In this document: piece by piece, positions 53,079 through 62,741 of the stretch
How positions within the stretch are numbered: the first letter of the stretch is position 1
Layout: every line of letters begins with the position of its first letter
NCBI RefSeq assembly: GCF_026113935.1
Contig: NZ_JAPEUL010000012.1
Span: forward strand, 124,001-188,000
Origin: Marinomonas rhodophyticola
GTDB taxonomy: Bacteria; Pseudomonadota; Gammaproteobacteria; Pseudomonadales; Marinomonadaceae
Length of the DNA stretch: 64,000 nt
Direction of reading: 5' to 3'
Notes under the pieces: model-generated
Databases searched by the model: none
Told to the model about the DNA's origin: nothing
The model's input: the letters and a program-made list of their open reading frames with translations, nothing else
Made by a program: the position numbers and the translations under genes

Positions 53079-54377
53079 TTAATTGCCAAAGACAGCACTT
53101 GGGTTATCCAAGCTGTCTGAACCTTCTAGTGCAATGCCTTCAAGGTTGAGTAGGTGGATAATGTCTTCGGTAGTGCGAGTTTCATCGACCAATGAATCGA
53201 CAAAATTTTGCACAAGTTGGTTGCCTTTGGTGTTGTTCATGGCAATCAAGACATCAAAGGTTTGGCCTTTTTCTGCGGCATCAACCATTGCTTGTGCTGC
53301 GGCCTCAGTATCATTAAGTTTTTGCTTCATTTCGTTGTCGAGCTGTTTGTTTTGCTTAGCAACGAGGTTAGACAAAGACGCGCCTTTCACCCAGCTACCG
53401 TCGACACGCTGATATTCGCCTAAGTACGCATTTTTGATGCCTTTTGCATCATAGTAATGTGACCAATGTGTGTTATCAGAAAAACAATCGTGCTCTTCTT
53501 CAGGGTCGTGTAGCATCAAACCAAGTTTCGTTCTTTCGCCGCCCAACTCACCGTACGCAAGGCTTCCCATACCAGTAAGAATAGTCGCAAGGCCTTGCTC
53601 TGGCGTTTGCTCTAATAAAGCAACACGAGCAGCACCACCTTGTTTCCAATTGTTTGCCATTTCTTCTAAGTCTGAAATAAGCAAATCGGTAGCCGCCACT
53701 AAATAATCTCGGCGACGATCGCAGTTGCCATTTGTGCAGTTATTTACATCAAAATCCGTTGCAGGGCGTTCGCCAGCGCCTGGATTGGTGCCGTTTAGAT
53801 CTTGCCCCCACAGTAAAAACTCAATAGCGTGGTAACCGCTAGCAACGTTGGCTTCTACACCATCGGCTTCCTGTAAGCTTTCGGCAATAAGCTCAGGAGT
53901 AATATTAGTGGTGTCTACTTTTACGCCACCAATGACTAGGCTAGTGGATGCGATAACATTGGCTGCGTAAAGCGGGTTTAAGTCGGATTCTGTGCCGTAG
54001 CTATCAGCTGCTACATAATCAATCAAGCCTTCGTCTAGAGGCCAAGCATTCACCTTGCCTTCCCAGTCATCTACGATCGGATTACCGAAACGGTAAACTT
54101 CACTTTGCTGATAAGGTACACGAGCAGCAACCCATGCCGTACGCGCCGCTTTTAGGTTTGCTTCATTAGGGTTGGCTAATAAGGTGTCGATAGCAGTACG
54201 CAGAGTCTGCGCTGTTGTGAGTGAATCGGTGTAAACCGCTTCGGCAATGTCTGCATAATGAACAACAACAGAATTGGCAGTAACAGTCGCAGATTCATTT
54301 TTTAGGGCAGCAGGACTGCAAGCTGTGAGCATCGCACCAGTCACACAAATTGCGATAGGGGTTAACAATCGTTTCAT
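53079..54377 (-). CDS. Imelysin-family lipoprotein
   Basis: 432 aa from the ATG at 54377, which gives the lipoprotein signal MKRLLTPIAICVTGAMLTAC with a lipobox at Cys20; an upstream in-frame start would run through the Fur box. The imelysin signature GYHAIEFLLWGQDLNG carries the GxHxxE metal site. Family members are iron-regulated envelope proteins related to the EfeO C-terminal domain. First gene of a four-gene operon. Confidence 0.9.
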   Translation of the reverse strand: MKRLLTPIAICVTGAMLTACSPAALKNESATVTANSVVVHYADIAEAVYTDSLTTAQTLRTAIDTLLANPNEANLKAARTAWVAARVPYQQSEVYRFGNPIVDDWEGKVNAWPLDEGLIDYVAADSYGTESDLNPLYAANVIASTSLVIGGVKVDTTNITPELIAESLQEADGVEANVASGYHAIEFLLWGQDLNGTNPGAGERPATDFDVNNCTNGNCDRRRDYLVAATDLLISDLEEMANNWKQGGAARVALLEQTPEQGLATILTGMGSLAYGELGGERTKLGLMLHDPEEEHDCFSDNTHWSHYYDAKGIKNAYLGEYQRVDGSWVKGASLSNLVAKQNKQLDNEMKQKLNDTEAAAQAMVDAAEKGQTFDVLIAMNNTKGNQLVQNFVDSLVDETRTTEDIIHLLNLEGIALEGSDSLDNPSAVFGN

Positions 54378-54408
54378 CTTGGAGGCTCCAATATTTTTAT
54401 GTGCCAAC

Positions 54409-54437
54409 ATAGTATTAGAAATGAAAACGATTATCAA
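54409..54437 (-). promoter_or_regulatory. Fur-controlled promoter of the imelysin operon
   Basis: On the minus strand, TTGATA (54437-54432), 17 bp, then TACTAT (54414-54409) form sigma-70 boxes. TGATAATCGTTTTCA overlaps them and matches the Fur 7-1-7 consensus TGATAAT-N-ATTATCA at 12 of 14 positions. Iron-loaded Fur should block RNA polymerase here. Confidence 0.8.
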
Positions 54438-54492
54438 CTGTGATATTTGCGCATTTTTTACAATTTATTGATTGTTTGTCATGGCACAGTCT

Positions 54493-55074
54493 TCAGTGGC
54501 ACTGATATTGAAAGGTATTGCCAGCAGAGCTTGCTAAATCATATTCACAAGCTTTGTAGCGCATTAAGCTTTGTCCTTCCCACGAGACACTCATACTAAC
54601 AGGTGACTTATTTTTGTAGCTCGGAATAAAACGATAGGCCGCGATAACTTCGATTGTGCTGTTTGGGCCTAGTTGTACAGATTGGCCGATAAGTCTCTGA
54701 CGTGTTTCAGTGTTATAGAGAGTGTAGTCAGTGGTGTATTCTTGGTCGCCGTTTTCATGAGAAAAGTTTAACCAGATTTTGCGATAAGTTTGTGGTTTTT
54801 GCGTTGGATTACTAAAGCGTAACTTTGTGTAGATAATCTGTGCCCGAGACAAACTCGTTTGTGCGTTTTGGCTGACTTTGACGTAAGAGGTGCTGTCTTC
54901 TTGCCAAGGCATGTTGGTGCCAAACGATGCATCCACAATTTGAATTGTCTCTTTTGCAAAAACGGATTCTGTATATTTTAGTAGGTCTTTCACGGGGGCG
55001 TATAAAGCCAATGCAACAACACCAAATAGTGCAATTTTATGAATAGTATGAGTGGGGCTTAGTAGCTTGATCAT
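54493..55074 (-). CDS. Unknown membrane-anchored protein behind SOS boxes
   Basis: 193 aa; I do not recognise the family. The start at 55074 has AAGGA 7 nt upstream; a GTG at 55080 is also in frame. A single hydrophobic segment (about residues 13-29) may be a signal-anchor or signal peptide, followed by a polar, beta-rich region (about 40-193) with two Cys near the C-terminus (KACEYD and YQCH) that could form a disulfide outside the cytoplasm. It is alone in its transcription unit. Two LexA boxes sit in its promoter. Confidence 0.8.
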   Translation of the reverse strand: MIKLLSPTHTIHKIALFGVVALALYAPVKDLLKYTESVFAKETIQIVDASFGTNMPWQEDSTSYVKVSQNAQTSLSRAQIIYTKLRFSNPTQKPQTYRKIWLNFSHENGDQEYTTDYTLYNTETRQRLIGQSVQLGPNSTIEVIAAYRFIPSYKNKSPVSMSVSWEGQSLMRYKACEYDLASSAGNTFQYQCH

Positions 55075-55097
55075 ATACACATCCTTTAAGCTATCTT

Positions 55098-55135
55098 TAC
55101 TGTTTATTTATACAGTACTGTATATCCGAACAGTA
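55098..55135 (-). promoter_or_regulatory. Two overlapping LexA (SOS) boxes
   Basis: TACTGTTTATTTATACAGTA at 55098-55117 and TACTGTATATCCGAACAGTA at 55116-55135 both fit CTGT-N8-ACAG perfectly and share two bases. On the minus strand a promoter TTGTAA (55146-55141), 16 bp, TATACA (55124-55119) overlaps the upstream box; the other covers the start region. Double boxes usually mean tight repression. Confidence 0.88.
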
Positions 55136-55412
55136 TAAGCTTACAAGTTATTTTTTCAAAAATAGTTTGCATTTTTTAAAAAAATTACTGGGATTTTGCG
55201 AATCGGCGCTTTTTTAAATTATTGAAAATAATGTTTGATTTTATATAGTTGATTGAATTTAAAGGGAATATTCATGATTCCCACAGCCTTCTTAACGGTT
55301 TCTGTGGACAAGATTTTAATTTTCTTTTTCCTAAGGATCGTTAACCAGCATTTGATGGTAATTAAAGAATCAGACACTATAATGCAGCCACTAATAAGTG
55401 ATGAGGTAGGTT
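55136..55412. other. AT-rich intergenic stretch before the flavoprotein gene
   Basis: No gene seen. It presumably carries the plus-strand promoter of the following gene; no convincing boxes or operators were found. Confidence 0.5.
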
Positions 55413-56591
55413 GTGGATAAAGTGGATGTGATCGTCATTGGTGCTGGTGCGTCAGGCTTAATGTGTGCGGCAACGGCAGGTTATCGTGGTAAAAAAGTGA
55501 TGGTATTGGATCACGCGAATAAAGCAGGGAAAAAAATTCTCATGTCAGGTGGTGGTCGCTGTAACTTTACCAACATGGATGCATCCCCCAAGCATTTTCT
55601 ATCTGACAATCCATATTTTTGCATTTCTGCACTACGTCGTTTTTCACCACAAGATTTTGTTGATCTCGTTGATCGTCATGGCTTGGATTATGTTGAAAAA
55701 ACGCCTGGACAATTATTTTGCGAGCATTCTGCAAAAGACTTGCTTGATATATTACTGACAGAGCTTGAATGGTCCGGCGCAGAGTTAAAGTTAAACACCA
55801 AAATTCACCATATTGATTTTCAAGACGGACAGACTGTCCTTAAAACCAATCAAGGGGATTTTGCTTGCGAATCTCTTGTTATAGCAACGGGTGGTTTGTC
55901 AATTCCAACCATGGGTGCGACAGGTTTTGGCTACGACATCGCCAAGCAAGTCGGTCATGACATATTACCGACTCGTGCTAGTCTCGTTCCTATTACCATT
56001 CAGCCTGATCGGAAAGCACAGCTTGCTGAACTCTCTGGTATTGCTTGTGAGATAGCAGCAACAGCAGGGGGCGTCACTTTCCAAGAACCAATGTTGTTTA
56101 CTCATCGCGGTGTCAGCGGCCCTTCCATTTTGCAAATTACCAATTTTTGGCAACCAGGCGAAATGCTTGCCATTAATATTGCACCGACCTTATCACTAGA
56201 CGACTTACTCGACGTTCGACAAAGCACTCCGAAAAAAAGCTATGAAGGTGTTTTATCTCATCTCCTACCAAAACGCTTAGTAGAACTGATTAAAATAGAG
56301 TTCCCTTGGCTCAGCGAACGCAGCGCACAAACATCCAATGAACAGATCGACAGTTTGTTTCACTACCTGTCTCATTTTGATATAAAACCCAATGGCACAG
56401 AAGGGTACCGAACCGCGGAAGTGACGCTTGGCGGCGTAAACACCAATGAAGTGTCTTCGAAAACCTTCGAATCACAAAAACAAAAAGGGCTTTATTTTAT
56501 TGGTGAAGTGCTCGATGTGACCGGTTGGCTCGGCGGCTACAACTTCCAATGGGCGTGGGCCAGTGGTTATTGTGCTGGGCAGTATGTCTGA
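55413..56591 (+). CDS. HI0933/YhiN-family flavoprotein
   Basis: 392 aa from a GTG start with GAGG upstream. N-terminal FAD-binding Rossmann motif DVIVIGAGASGLMCAATAG, then GKKILMSGGGRCNFTN and CESLVIATGGLSIPTMGATG, and a C-terminal second FAD segment GLYFIGEVLDVTGWLGGYN. The family (BaiN-like, NAD(P)/FAD-dependent) has uncertain physiological substrates. Confidence 0.9.
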   Translation: MDKVDVIVIGAGASGLMCAATAGYRGKKVMVLDHANKAGKKILMSGGGRCNFTNMDASPKHFLSDNPYFCISALRRFSPQDFVDLVDRHGLDYVEKTPGQLFCEHSAKDLLDILLTELEWSGAELKLNTKIHHIDFQDGQTVLKTNQGDFACESLVIATGGLSIPTMGATGFGYDIAKQVGHDILPTRASLVPITIQPDRKAQLAELSGIACEIAATAGGVTFQEPMLFTHRGVSGPSILQITNFWQPGEMLAINIAPTLSLDDLLDVRQSTPKKSYEGVLSHLLPKRLVELIKIEFPWLSERSAQTSNEQIDSLFHYLSHFDIKPNGTEGYRTAEVTLGGVNTNEVSSKTFESQKQKGLYFIGEVLDVTGWLGGYNFQWAWASGYCAGQYV

Positions 56592-56663
56592 TCGAGTTAA
56601 TTACATAAGCGTTTACTGAACCTATATTGGTGCTACTGCGTACAATCAATAACGATTACGAGG

Positions 56664-57224
56664 ATGGTGCTGATGAAAGGGTTTTTGTGGTTAATGTTAT
56701 GTGTTTGGTCTGCCGTCAGTTGGGCGGACGCTGCGGCTTGGCAGGCGTGGCGAGATGGCAAGGCGGTGCTGATTATGCGTCATGCTTTGGCTCCAGGTGT
56801 TGGTGATCCTGTGGGCTTTGTGCTTGAAGACTGCAACACACAACGCAATCTAAATGACGTAGGGCGGTCGCAATCGTTGGCTTGGGGCAAACACATACGT
56901 GAACAGTATTCTGGCTCCATTGAGGTTTACAGCAGTCAATGGTGTCGTTGTTTGGAAACAGCGAGATTATTGTCTGGAGATGATGTAACGCCTTTGCCGA
57001 TATTAAATTCATTTTTTGCCGGTCAGGGAGATCGTGTAGAACAAACTCAATCACTATTGCAAATGTTTTCTCAGCAATCGGTCACTAAGCCAACCCTATT
57101 GGTAACACACCAAGTTAATTTTACCGCCCTCACACAGGTGTATCCAAGCTCAGCGGAAGCCGCTATTTTATCTCTGCCTTTGACTCTGCCAGCAAAGATA
57201 CTGGCGCGCATTCAGTTAGAGTAA
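56664..57224 (+). CDS. Histidine phosphatase family protein, exported
   Basis: 186 aa. A signal peptide (MKGFLWLMLCVWSAVSWADA) precedes the catalytic LIMRHALAPG (RH motif with nucleophilic His). SSQWCRCLETARLL and the second His in LLVTHQVNF complete the active site. A periplasmic phosphatase of unknown substrate. The ATG at 56673 (MKGF) is the alternative start. Confidence 0.87.
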   Translation: MVLMKGFLWLMLCVWSAVSWADAAAWQAWRDGKAVLIMRHALAPGVGDPVGFVLEDCNTQRNLNDVGRSQSLAWGKHIREQYSGSIEVYSSQWCRCLETARLLSGDDVTPLPILNSFFAGQGDRVEQTQSLLQMFSQQSVTKPTLLVTHQVNFTALTQVYPSSAEAAILSLPLTLPAKILARIQLE

Positions 57225-57244
57225 AAAGCGCGTATTTAAACAAC

Positions 57245-57291
57245 AAAAAAACCAAGGCTCATGAAGGTATTTTCATGAGCCTTGGTTTTTT
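57245..57291. terminator. Bidirectional terminator
   Basis: Long stem AACCAAGGCTCATGA / TCATGAGCCTTGGTT with A and T tracts on both sides, between converging phosphatase and aconitase genes. Confidence 0.93.
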
Positions 57292-57313
57292 GAGCATTCA
57301 AGGGTTGTGGCTA

Positions 57314-60060
57314 TTATTGATGAAGCATATTGCGCAATACGTATTGTAATATGCCGCCGTGTTTGTAGTAGTCCCATTCTTTCGGGGTATCAATACGCAG
57401 ATCGACGCGGGTGTTGATTGTTTCCCCATTGTCTTTTATTGCGACTAAGGTGACTTCAGTCACTTTGTCTTGCAAGCCATCGATAGAAAATATTTCCTGT
57501 CCGGTTAATCCTAGAGACTCATGGCTTTCCCCATCTTTAAATTGCAATGGCAAGATACCCATTCCGATCAAATTGGAGCGGTGAATTCGCTCATAACTTT
57601 GCGCAATAACGGCCTTGACGCCCAGTAGTAACGAGCCTTTTGCGGCCCAGTCGCGAGATGAGCCAGTACCATATTCTTTGCCCGCCAAAATAATTAGTGG
57701 AGTGTTTTGATTTTGATAGCTCATGGCGGCGTCATAAATGCTAGCGAGATTGTTATCTGGTTGGGTGCGTGTCACGCCGCCTTCTGTACCGGGTGCGAGA
57801 AGGTTTTTTAAACGTATGTTGGCAAAGGTGCCTCGCACCATGACATCGTGATTACCACGACGAGAGCCATAAGAGTTAAATTGCGATTTTTCAACACCAT
57901 TCTCCTGTAAATACAGGCCTGCGGGTGAATCTGTTTTAATCGCCCCCGCTGGAGAAATGTGATCGGTCGTGACAGAATCGCCGAGTTTCGCCAAGCAACG
58001 GGCGCCTTTTATGCTTGGTATGCCGGGAGGATCGATCGTCATCGTATCAAAGAAGGAGGCTTTTTTAATATAGGTTGAGGTGTCATTCCAGTCATACAGT
58101 TTGCCATCGGGTACTTGGATTTGTTGCCAGCGATGGTCGCCTTGATAGACATTGGCATAGTTTTTTTCAAACATGCTTTTGGTGACGGTGTTTTTAACCA
58201 AGTCGCTGACTTCCTTAACACTTGGCCAAATGTCTTTTAGATAAATGTCATTACCTTGTTTATCTTGCGTTAATGGCTCTTTGTAGACATCAATATCGGT
58301 TCGACCGGCAATGGCATACGCCACGACAAGGGGCGGTGAGGCCAACAGATTCATTTTTACATCTTGGTGAATACGGCCTTCAAAGTTTCGGTTACCTGAC
58401 AAAATAGAACTGACAATGAGTTGATGTTTTTGAATCGCGTCTGATATTTCGCTTGCCAATGGGCCAGAGTTGCCGATGCACGTAGTACAACCGTAACCCA
58501 CTAAGTTAAAGCCAAGGTCGTTTAAATCGTCCATCACACCGGCTTTTTGCAAATAATCAGTGACGACTTTAGAGCCAGGGGCGAGGAGGTTTTCACCCAA
58601 GGTTTAACATTAATTCCAAGTTGCTTGGCTTTTTTTGCCACCAAACCTGCTGCCAAGATAACGCTTGGGTTAGAGGTGTTGGTACAACTTGTGATCGCAG
58701 CAATCACGCAAGCGCCGTCGGTTAGCTCAAATTCTTGTCCTTGAAATGTCACATTGGCAGCGCCTTTAAATGAGGCTTCATTAAATTGCTCGTCGGTATC
58801 AGTGACTGGGCCTTCACTCTCGATAACCACTTGCTGCTGATCGCTTTTCTCGCGGCGCTCAATGCGCTCGTTTTGAAACGCTTTTAGATGCTTGCGTAAC
58901 ACGTCGCCAGCTTGATCAAGGGCAATTCGGTCTTGCGGTCGTTTTGGTCCTGCTAGGCTAGGCACCACATCGCCTAATTTTAACTCAAGATAATCCGTGT
59001 AGTCGGCTTCGTCGCCATGATTACGCCACAAGCCTTGATGTTTGGCATAGGCTTCCACAAGGTTAAGTTGTTCTTCATCGCGATTGGTTAGGCGTAGATA
59101 ATTGATGGTTTCGTCATCAATGGGGAAAAGGCCGCAGGTCGCACCGTATTCTGGCGCCATATTGGCAATGGTGGCTCTGTCGGCCAGTGGTAAATCAGCA
59201 AGGCCATCACCATAAAATTCGACAAACTTCCCAACGACACCGTGTTTTCGCAGCATTTCAGTCACGGTAAGCACCAAATCGGTTGCGGTTGTGCCTTCTG
59301 GTAATCGGCCACTTAATTTTACCCCAACCACCTGCGGTATAAGCAAACTAATCGGTTGGCCTAACATAACGGCTTCGGCTTCAATACCACCGACGCCCCA
59401 GCCAAGAACCCCTAAACCGTTAATCATGGTGGTATGAGAGTCGGTCCCCACTAGTGTGTCAGGATAGGCGAATTTTTTGCCATGACTGTCTTTATGAAAA
59501 ACAACACGCGCCAAGTACTCTAAATTTACTTGGTGCACAATACCTGTTGCCGGCGGCACGACTTTCAAATTATCAAATGCGGTCTGTCCCCAGCGCAAAA
59601 ACTCGTAACGCTCTTTGTTACGGTCGTACTCCAGCTTAGCGTTTAAATCAAATGCCCCATCATTACCGTAACCATCCACTTGTACTGAATGGTCGATAAC
59701 AAGCTCAACGGGGGAAAGTGGGTTTATTTTCGCTGGGTCGCCACCCAGTCTTTCCATGGCATCGCGCATGGCGGCTAAATCTACAATGGCTGGTACGCCC
59801 GTAAAATCTTGCATGACGACACGGGCCAGGGTGAAGGCGACTTCTATGGTGGGTTTGGCTTGAGGATGCCAATCGAGTAAAGCCTGAATGTCTTCTGTCT
59901 TAACATTGACACCGTCTTCATGACGAAGCAAATTTTCAAGTAAAATTTTCAAAGAAAAGGGCAGTCGTCTTGCCTTGTTACCAAGCTCTTTTAAGGAATG
60001 AATATGAAACGCTTCGCCATTCACAGTGAGTGGTTGATGGGTGTTGAAACTGTTGTTCAT
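57314..60060 (-). CDS. acnA: Aconitate hydratase A, frame broken
   Basis: About 915 aa [4Fe-4S] enzyme interconverting citrate and isocitrate. The first frame includes [20 protein letters not shown] and [11 protein letters not shown] with a cluster Cys; the second has [15 protein letters not shown] with the two other cluster Cys, and [11 protein letters not shown]. The break is at 58585-58586: GG on the plus strand should be GGG, which restores [17 protein letters not shown]. The length fits AcnA/IRP-type enzymes rather than AcnB. Confidence 0.94.
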
Positions 60061-60240
60061 TATGTCCTCCTGCCGTATTGATAAGGATGATTAAGGCCTC
60101 TTCAAAAAATTAAGTATAGATTATCTTAACCTGTTCAGACGGTCGTGAAGCATGGGAAGTGGTCAAATCTAATTGGCTGGACTTTATTTCCTTATTCTAT
60201 AAGGGGGTTTCATAATACAGTTGATTCAAATTACTTAAGT

Positions 60241-60278
60241 GACCATTAAGAGAAACACAAGGTTTTCTCTTAATGGTC
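60241..60278 (-). terminator. Hairpin after the dehydrogenase gene
   Basis: A perfect 15-bp inverted repeat GACCATTAAGAGAAA / TTTCTCTTAATGGTC with an 8-nt loop, 10 bp after the stop at 60288. No clear T tract, so termination strength is uncertain. Confidence 0.6.
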
Positions 60279-60287
60279 TTGTAGAAA

Positions 60288-61148
60288 TTACTTTATCACT
60301 TTATAAACGGCGGCCATGTCTTCCTCTCCGAAGCCTGCTTTGATCGCTTGTTTAAAGGCTTCGTTAGCAATAGCGGCGGTTGGAAGAGGCTGGTCAAGCT
60401 GATCACCCAGTGCGACGGCCAAACGCATATCTTTTTGCATATGTTTGAGCGGGAAGCTGGTGGTGTAGTTTTCATTTAATAGCATCGCGCCTTTGCCTTT
60501 AAACATCGGATTCGACATGGCGCCAGCGTCAACAATGTCTAAAATCTGCTGACCGTCTAAACCGGCTTTTTGCCCCAGAGACAGGCCTTCGCTGAAAATG
60601 CTCAACATGCCACCCATCATCATATTTACGACCAGCTTCATATTGGCGCCTTGACCTACATCGCCAAGGTAAGGTGACATCTTACCCATCACCTCAAAAG
60701 CAGGTTTGACATCGTCATAAAGGGATGGATCGCCCGCAGCGAGAATAATCAACGTACCGTCTTCAGCGGGCTTCTTAGTACCAGAAACGGGCGCTTCCAA
60801 AAAACGTCCGCCAGCTTGGGTGATTAATCCCGCAATGGTTTTAGAGGTTATGTCGTCCACGGTGGACATATCCACATAACCACGGCCAGTACCAATGCCT
60901 GCTGCAACACCATCTGGGCCTTGGCAAAGGGCGAGGGCGGCTTCGGGATCGGACACCATGGCAAAAGTAATATCGCAATGTGCCGCCACGTCTTTGGGTG
61001 TCGCTCCTTGGCGAGCGCCCAGCGCGACTAACTCAGCGCATTTTGCTGCATTACGATTCCAGACCGTCACATCAAATCCCGCTTTTATTAAATTCGCAGC
61101 CATGGCTTTGCCCATGATGCCTAACCCTAAAAATCCAATACTTTTCAT
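60288..61148 (-). CDS. Beta-hydroxyacid dehydrogenase (GarR/GlyR-like)
   Basis: 286 aa NAD(P)-dependent enzyme. The Rossmann motif GFLGLGIMGKAMAANLIKAG, substrate loop EAPVSGTKKPAEDGTL, and catalytic Lys in NMKLVVNMMMGG. Candidates include tartronate-semialdehyde reductase, 3-hydroxyisobutyrate dehydrogenase and glyoxylate/succinic semialdehyde reductase; the WNRNAAKC cofactor region suggests NADPH. No pathway neighbours settle it. Confidence 0.85.
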   Translation of the reverse strand: MKSIGFLGLGIMGKAMAANLIKAGFDVTVWNRNAAKCAELVALGARQGATPKDVAAHCDITFAMVSDPEAALALCQGPDGVAAGIGTGRGYVDMSTVDDITSKTIAGLITQAGGRFLEAPVSGTKKPAEDGTLIILAAGDPSLYDDVKPAFEVMGKMSPYLGDVGQGANMKLVVNMMMGGMLSIFSEGLSLGQKAGLDGQQILDIVDAGAMSNPMFKGKGAMLLNENYTTSFPLKHMQKDMRLAVALGDQLDQPLPTAAIANEAFKQAIKAGFGEEDMAAVYKVIK

Positions 61149-61250
61149 AAATTACTCTCTTAATCGGTGTTATTTTCTATATGTGAATGGCAGCAGTTAT
61201 AGCAGATAAAAATGGCAATATCGTAGCGCTCGTTTTAACCATAGAGATGG

Positions 61251-62022
61251 TTATGGCAGCAGCTTCACCACAATAAAACCAGTGAATAAAGCGATGCTTA
61301 CTGAAAATAGTGAGCTTCAGCATGACGTATTCGGTGAATTTTCTATCGTGGGCTTCCCGTAGATCCCCCATGCGGAAAATGGATTTCGCTGCGAGTACAA
61401 AGCCGACTGCGGTGTATTGGCCGTTTAGTATAAAGGTCAGCACTAAGACGCGTTCAAGGTAGCCCAAATACTGGCCGGCATTCGGTAAGGATTGAGCTTT
61501 CTTGTTTTGTGAGTCGCACACATCGGCTTCCAAGTCCGCCGACCATTTAGATAAAATTTCACCGATGATAATAGACGCCGGTTTGAGCATCATCACATAC
61601 GCCAGAGTGACGAGGAGAGGCGCGCTGTAATCTATGTCATTGATGAGCGTTTTGATTTGTTCTATCGCGGTATCAAAGAGATAAAACCATAAAAATAGGA
61701 TGCTTAGGACATGAAGTAACTGGTCGATAATAAACCACAAAAAGCCTTGTCCAACTTTCACTTTTGCATAATCGATTAGGCTATGAATAACGGCGAATAG
61801 TAAGCCGATAAAGAGCGAGACTAACAAGCTGGCGGCGGTTGCGAAACTAATAATCACTAAGACAATGGCGCCATGAACCAGCCCATGATAATACAAAGCG
61901 CTCGAACGGCCTTGGTGCGTATTTTTGTCTTTCACCCATGAGTTTGGCTGTAAAAAGAAATCGCCAATCACATGTCCGAGTAACAACATAAGCAACACAG
62001 GCAAACCATCGAGCTGAAACAT
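61251..62022 (-). CDS. DUF3307 polytopic membrane protein, frame broken near the end
   Basis: About 256 aa after correction. The N-terminal HVIGDFFLQPNSWVKDK is the DUF3307 hallmark; several membrane segments follow, with FAVIHSLIDYAKVKVG and LRMGD-type FRMGDLREAHDRKFTEYV. An extra base in TT at 61298-61299 shifts the last 16 residues; without it the protein ends SSIALFTGFIVVKLLP at the TAA 61253-61251. As read, the frame runs on to 61177 with an unrelated polar tail. ATG at 62022 overlaps the SatD stop and has AAGGAG upstream. Confidence 0.82.
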
Positions 62023-62687
62023 CACGACATACTCCTTATTAACGTGGTTTCTAATGCATCCAAGGTGTCTAGTATCAAGCTGGCATTTGCCCGTTGCAAG
62101 CGTGAGGCTAACGAACGGCGATGAATCCCGGTCTTAGCTGATAGCGCATCTTGCGTTAATTCAGGGTAGAGTAGGCGAGGGAACAACACCTCAGCCTGTT
62201 TTTCACTGAGGCCTGTCATCATAAAATCTAAGTGACGAATCAATAAATCACGGCTGGGGTTGGCTTCAACTGTATCTTGCAAAGACAGCTTAAGGCGTTC
62301 TTCATCCATGTCTTTTAAAGCGCGCCCAGAGAGTTGAAAAGCTTCACCTTTGGCGGTTTTTCTCAGCTCAGTCTCGATCTGTTTATACTTGCCAATACCA
62401 ACAGACACCCGAGCATCCGCGCCTTTTACACACTTCATCAGCGCGAGCCTTAGCAGCACAGCACAGCGTAGAGCGTCTTTCGGGTTGGGCACAAACACCT
62501 GAAACTCGTCACCACGGAACACATCGCCCTGAGCATGGAATTCATCTTGGAAAATGGCAATGGCTTGCTCAACCTGCTGTAAACAGGCTTGATGCTCAGC
62601 ATCCGACAAAGCACTGGAGTTGACAATGTCTCCAGTGATAACACCGCCTGTATTCATATCATTAGCGACATTATTAATAGATGTCAT
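62022..62687 (-). CDS. SatD-family protein: cyclase-like domain plus helix-turn-helix
   Basis: 221 aa from the ATG at 62687 (GGAGG 9 nt upstream). The N-terminal part has VITGDIVNSSAL, then FRGDEFQVFV, which recalls the GGDEF/adenylate cyclase palm fold, and DARVSVGIGKY. The C-terminal third (about 165-221) looks like a sigma-70-region-4/HTH: LTQDALSAKTGIHRRSLASR. Catalysis has not been shown for the family to my knowledge. Forms a two-gene operon with the DUF3307 gene. Confidence 0.8.
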   Translation of the reverse strand: MTSINNVANDMNTGGVITGDIVNSSALSDAEHQACLQQVEQAIAIFQDEFHAQGDVFRGDEFQVFVPNPKDALRCAVLLRLALMKCVKGADARVSVGIGKYKQIETELRKTAKGEAFQLSGRALKDMDEERLKLSLQDTVEANPSRDLLIRHLDFMMTGLSEKQAEVLFPRLLYPELTQDALSAKTGIHRRSLASRLQRANASLILDTLDALETTLIRSMS

Positions 62688-62741
62688 TGAATTATCCTCC
62701 TTCACCACAACATACGGCTTTCATATATGATATCAAAGCAT

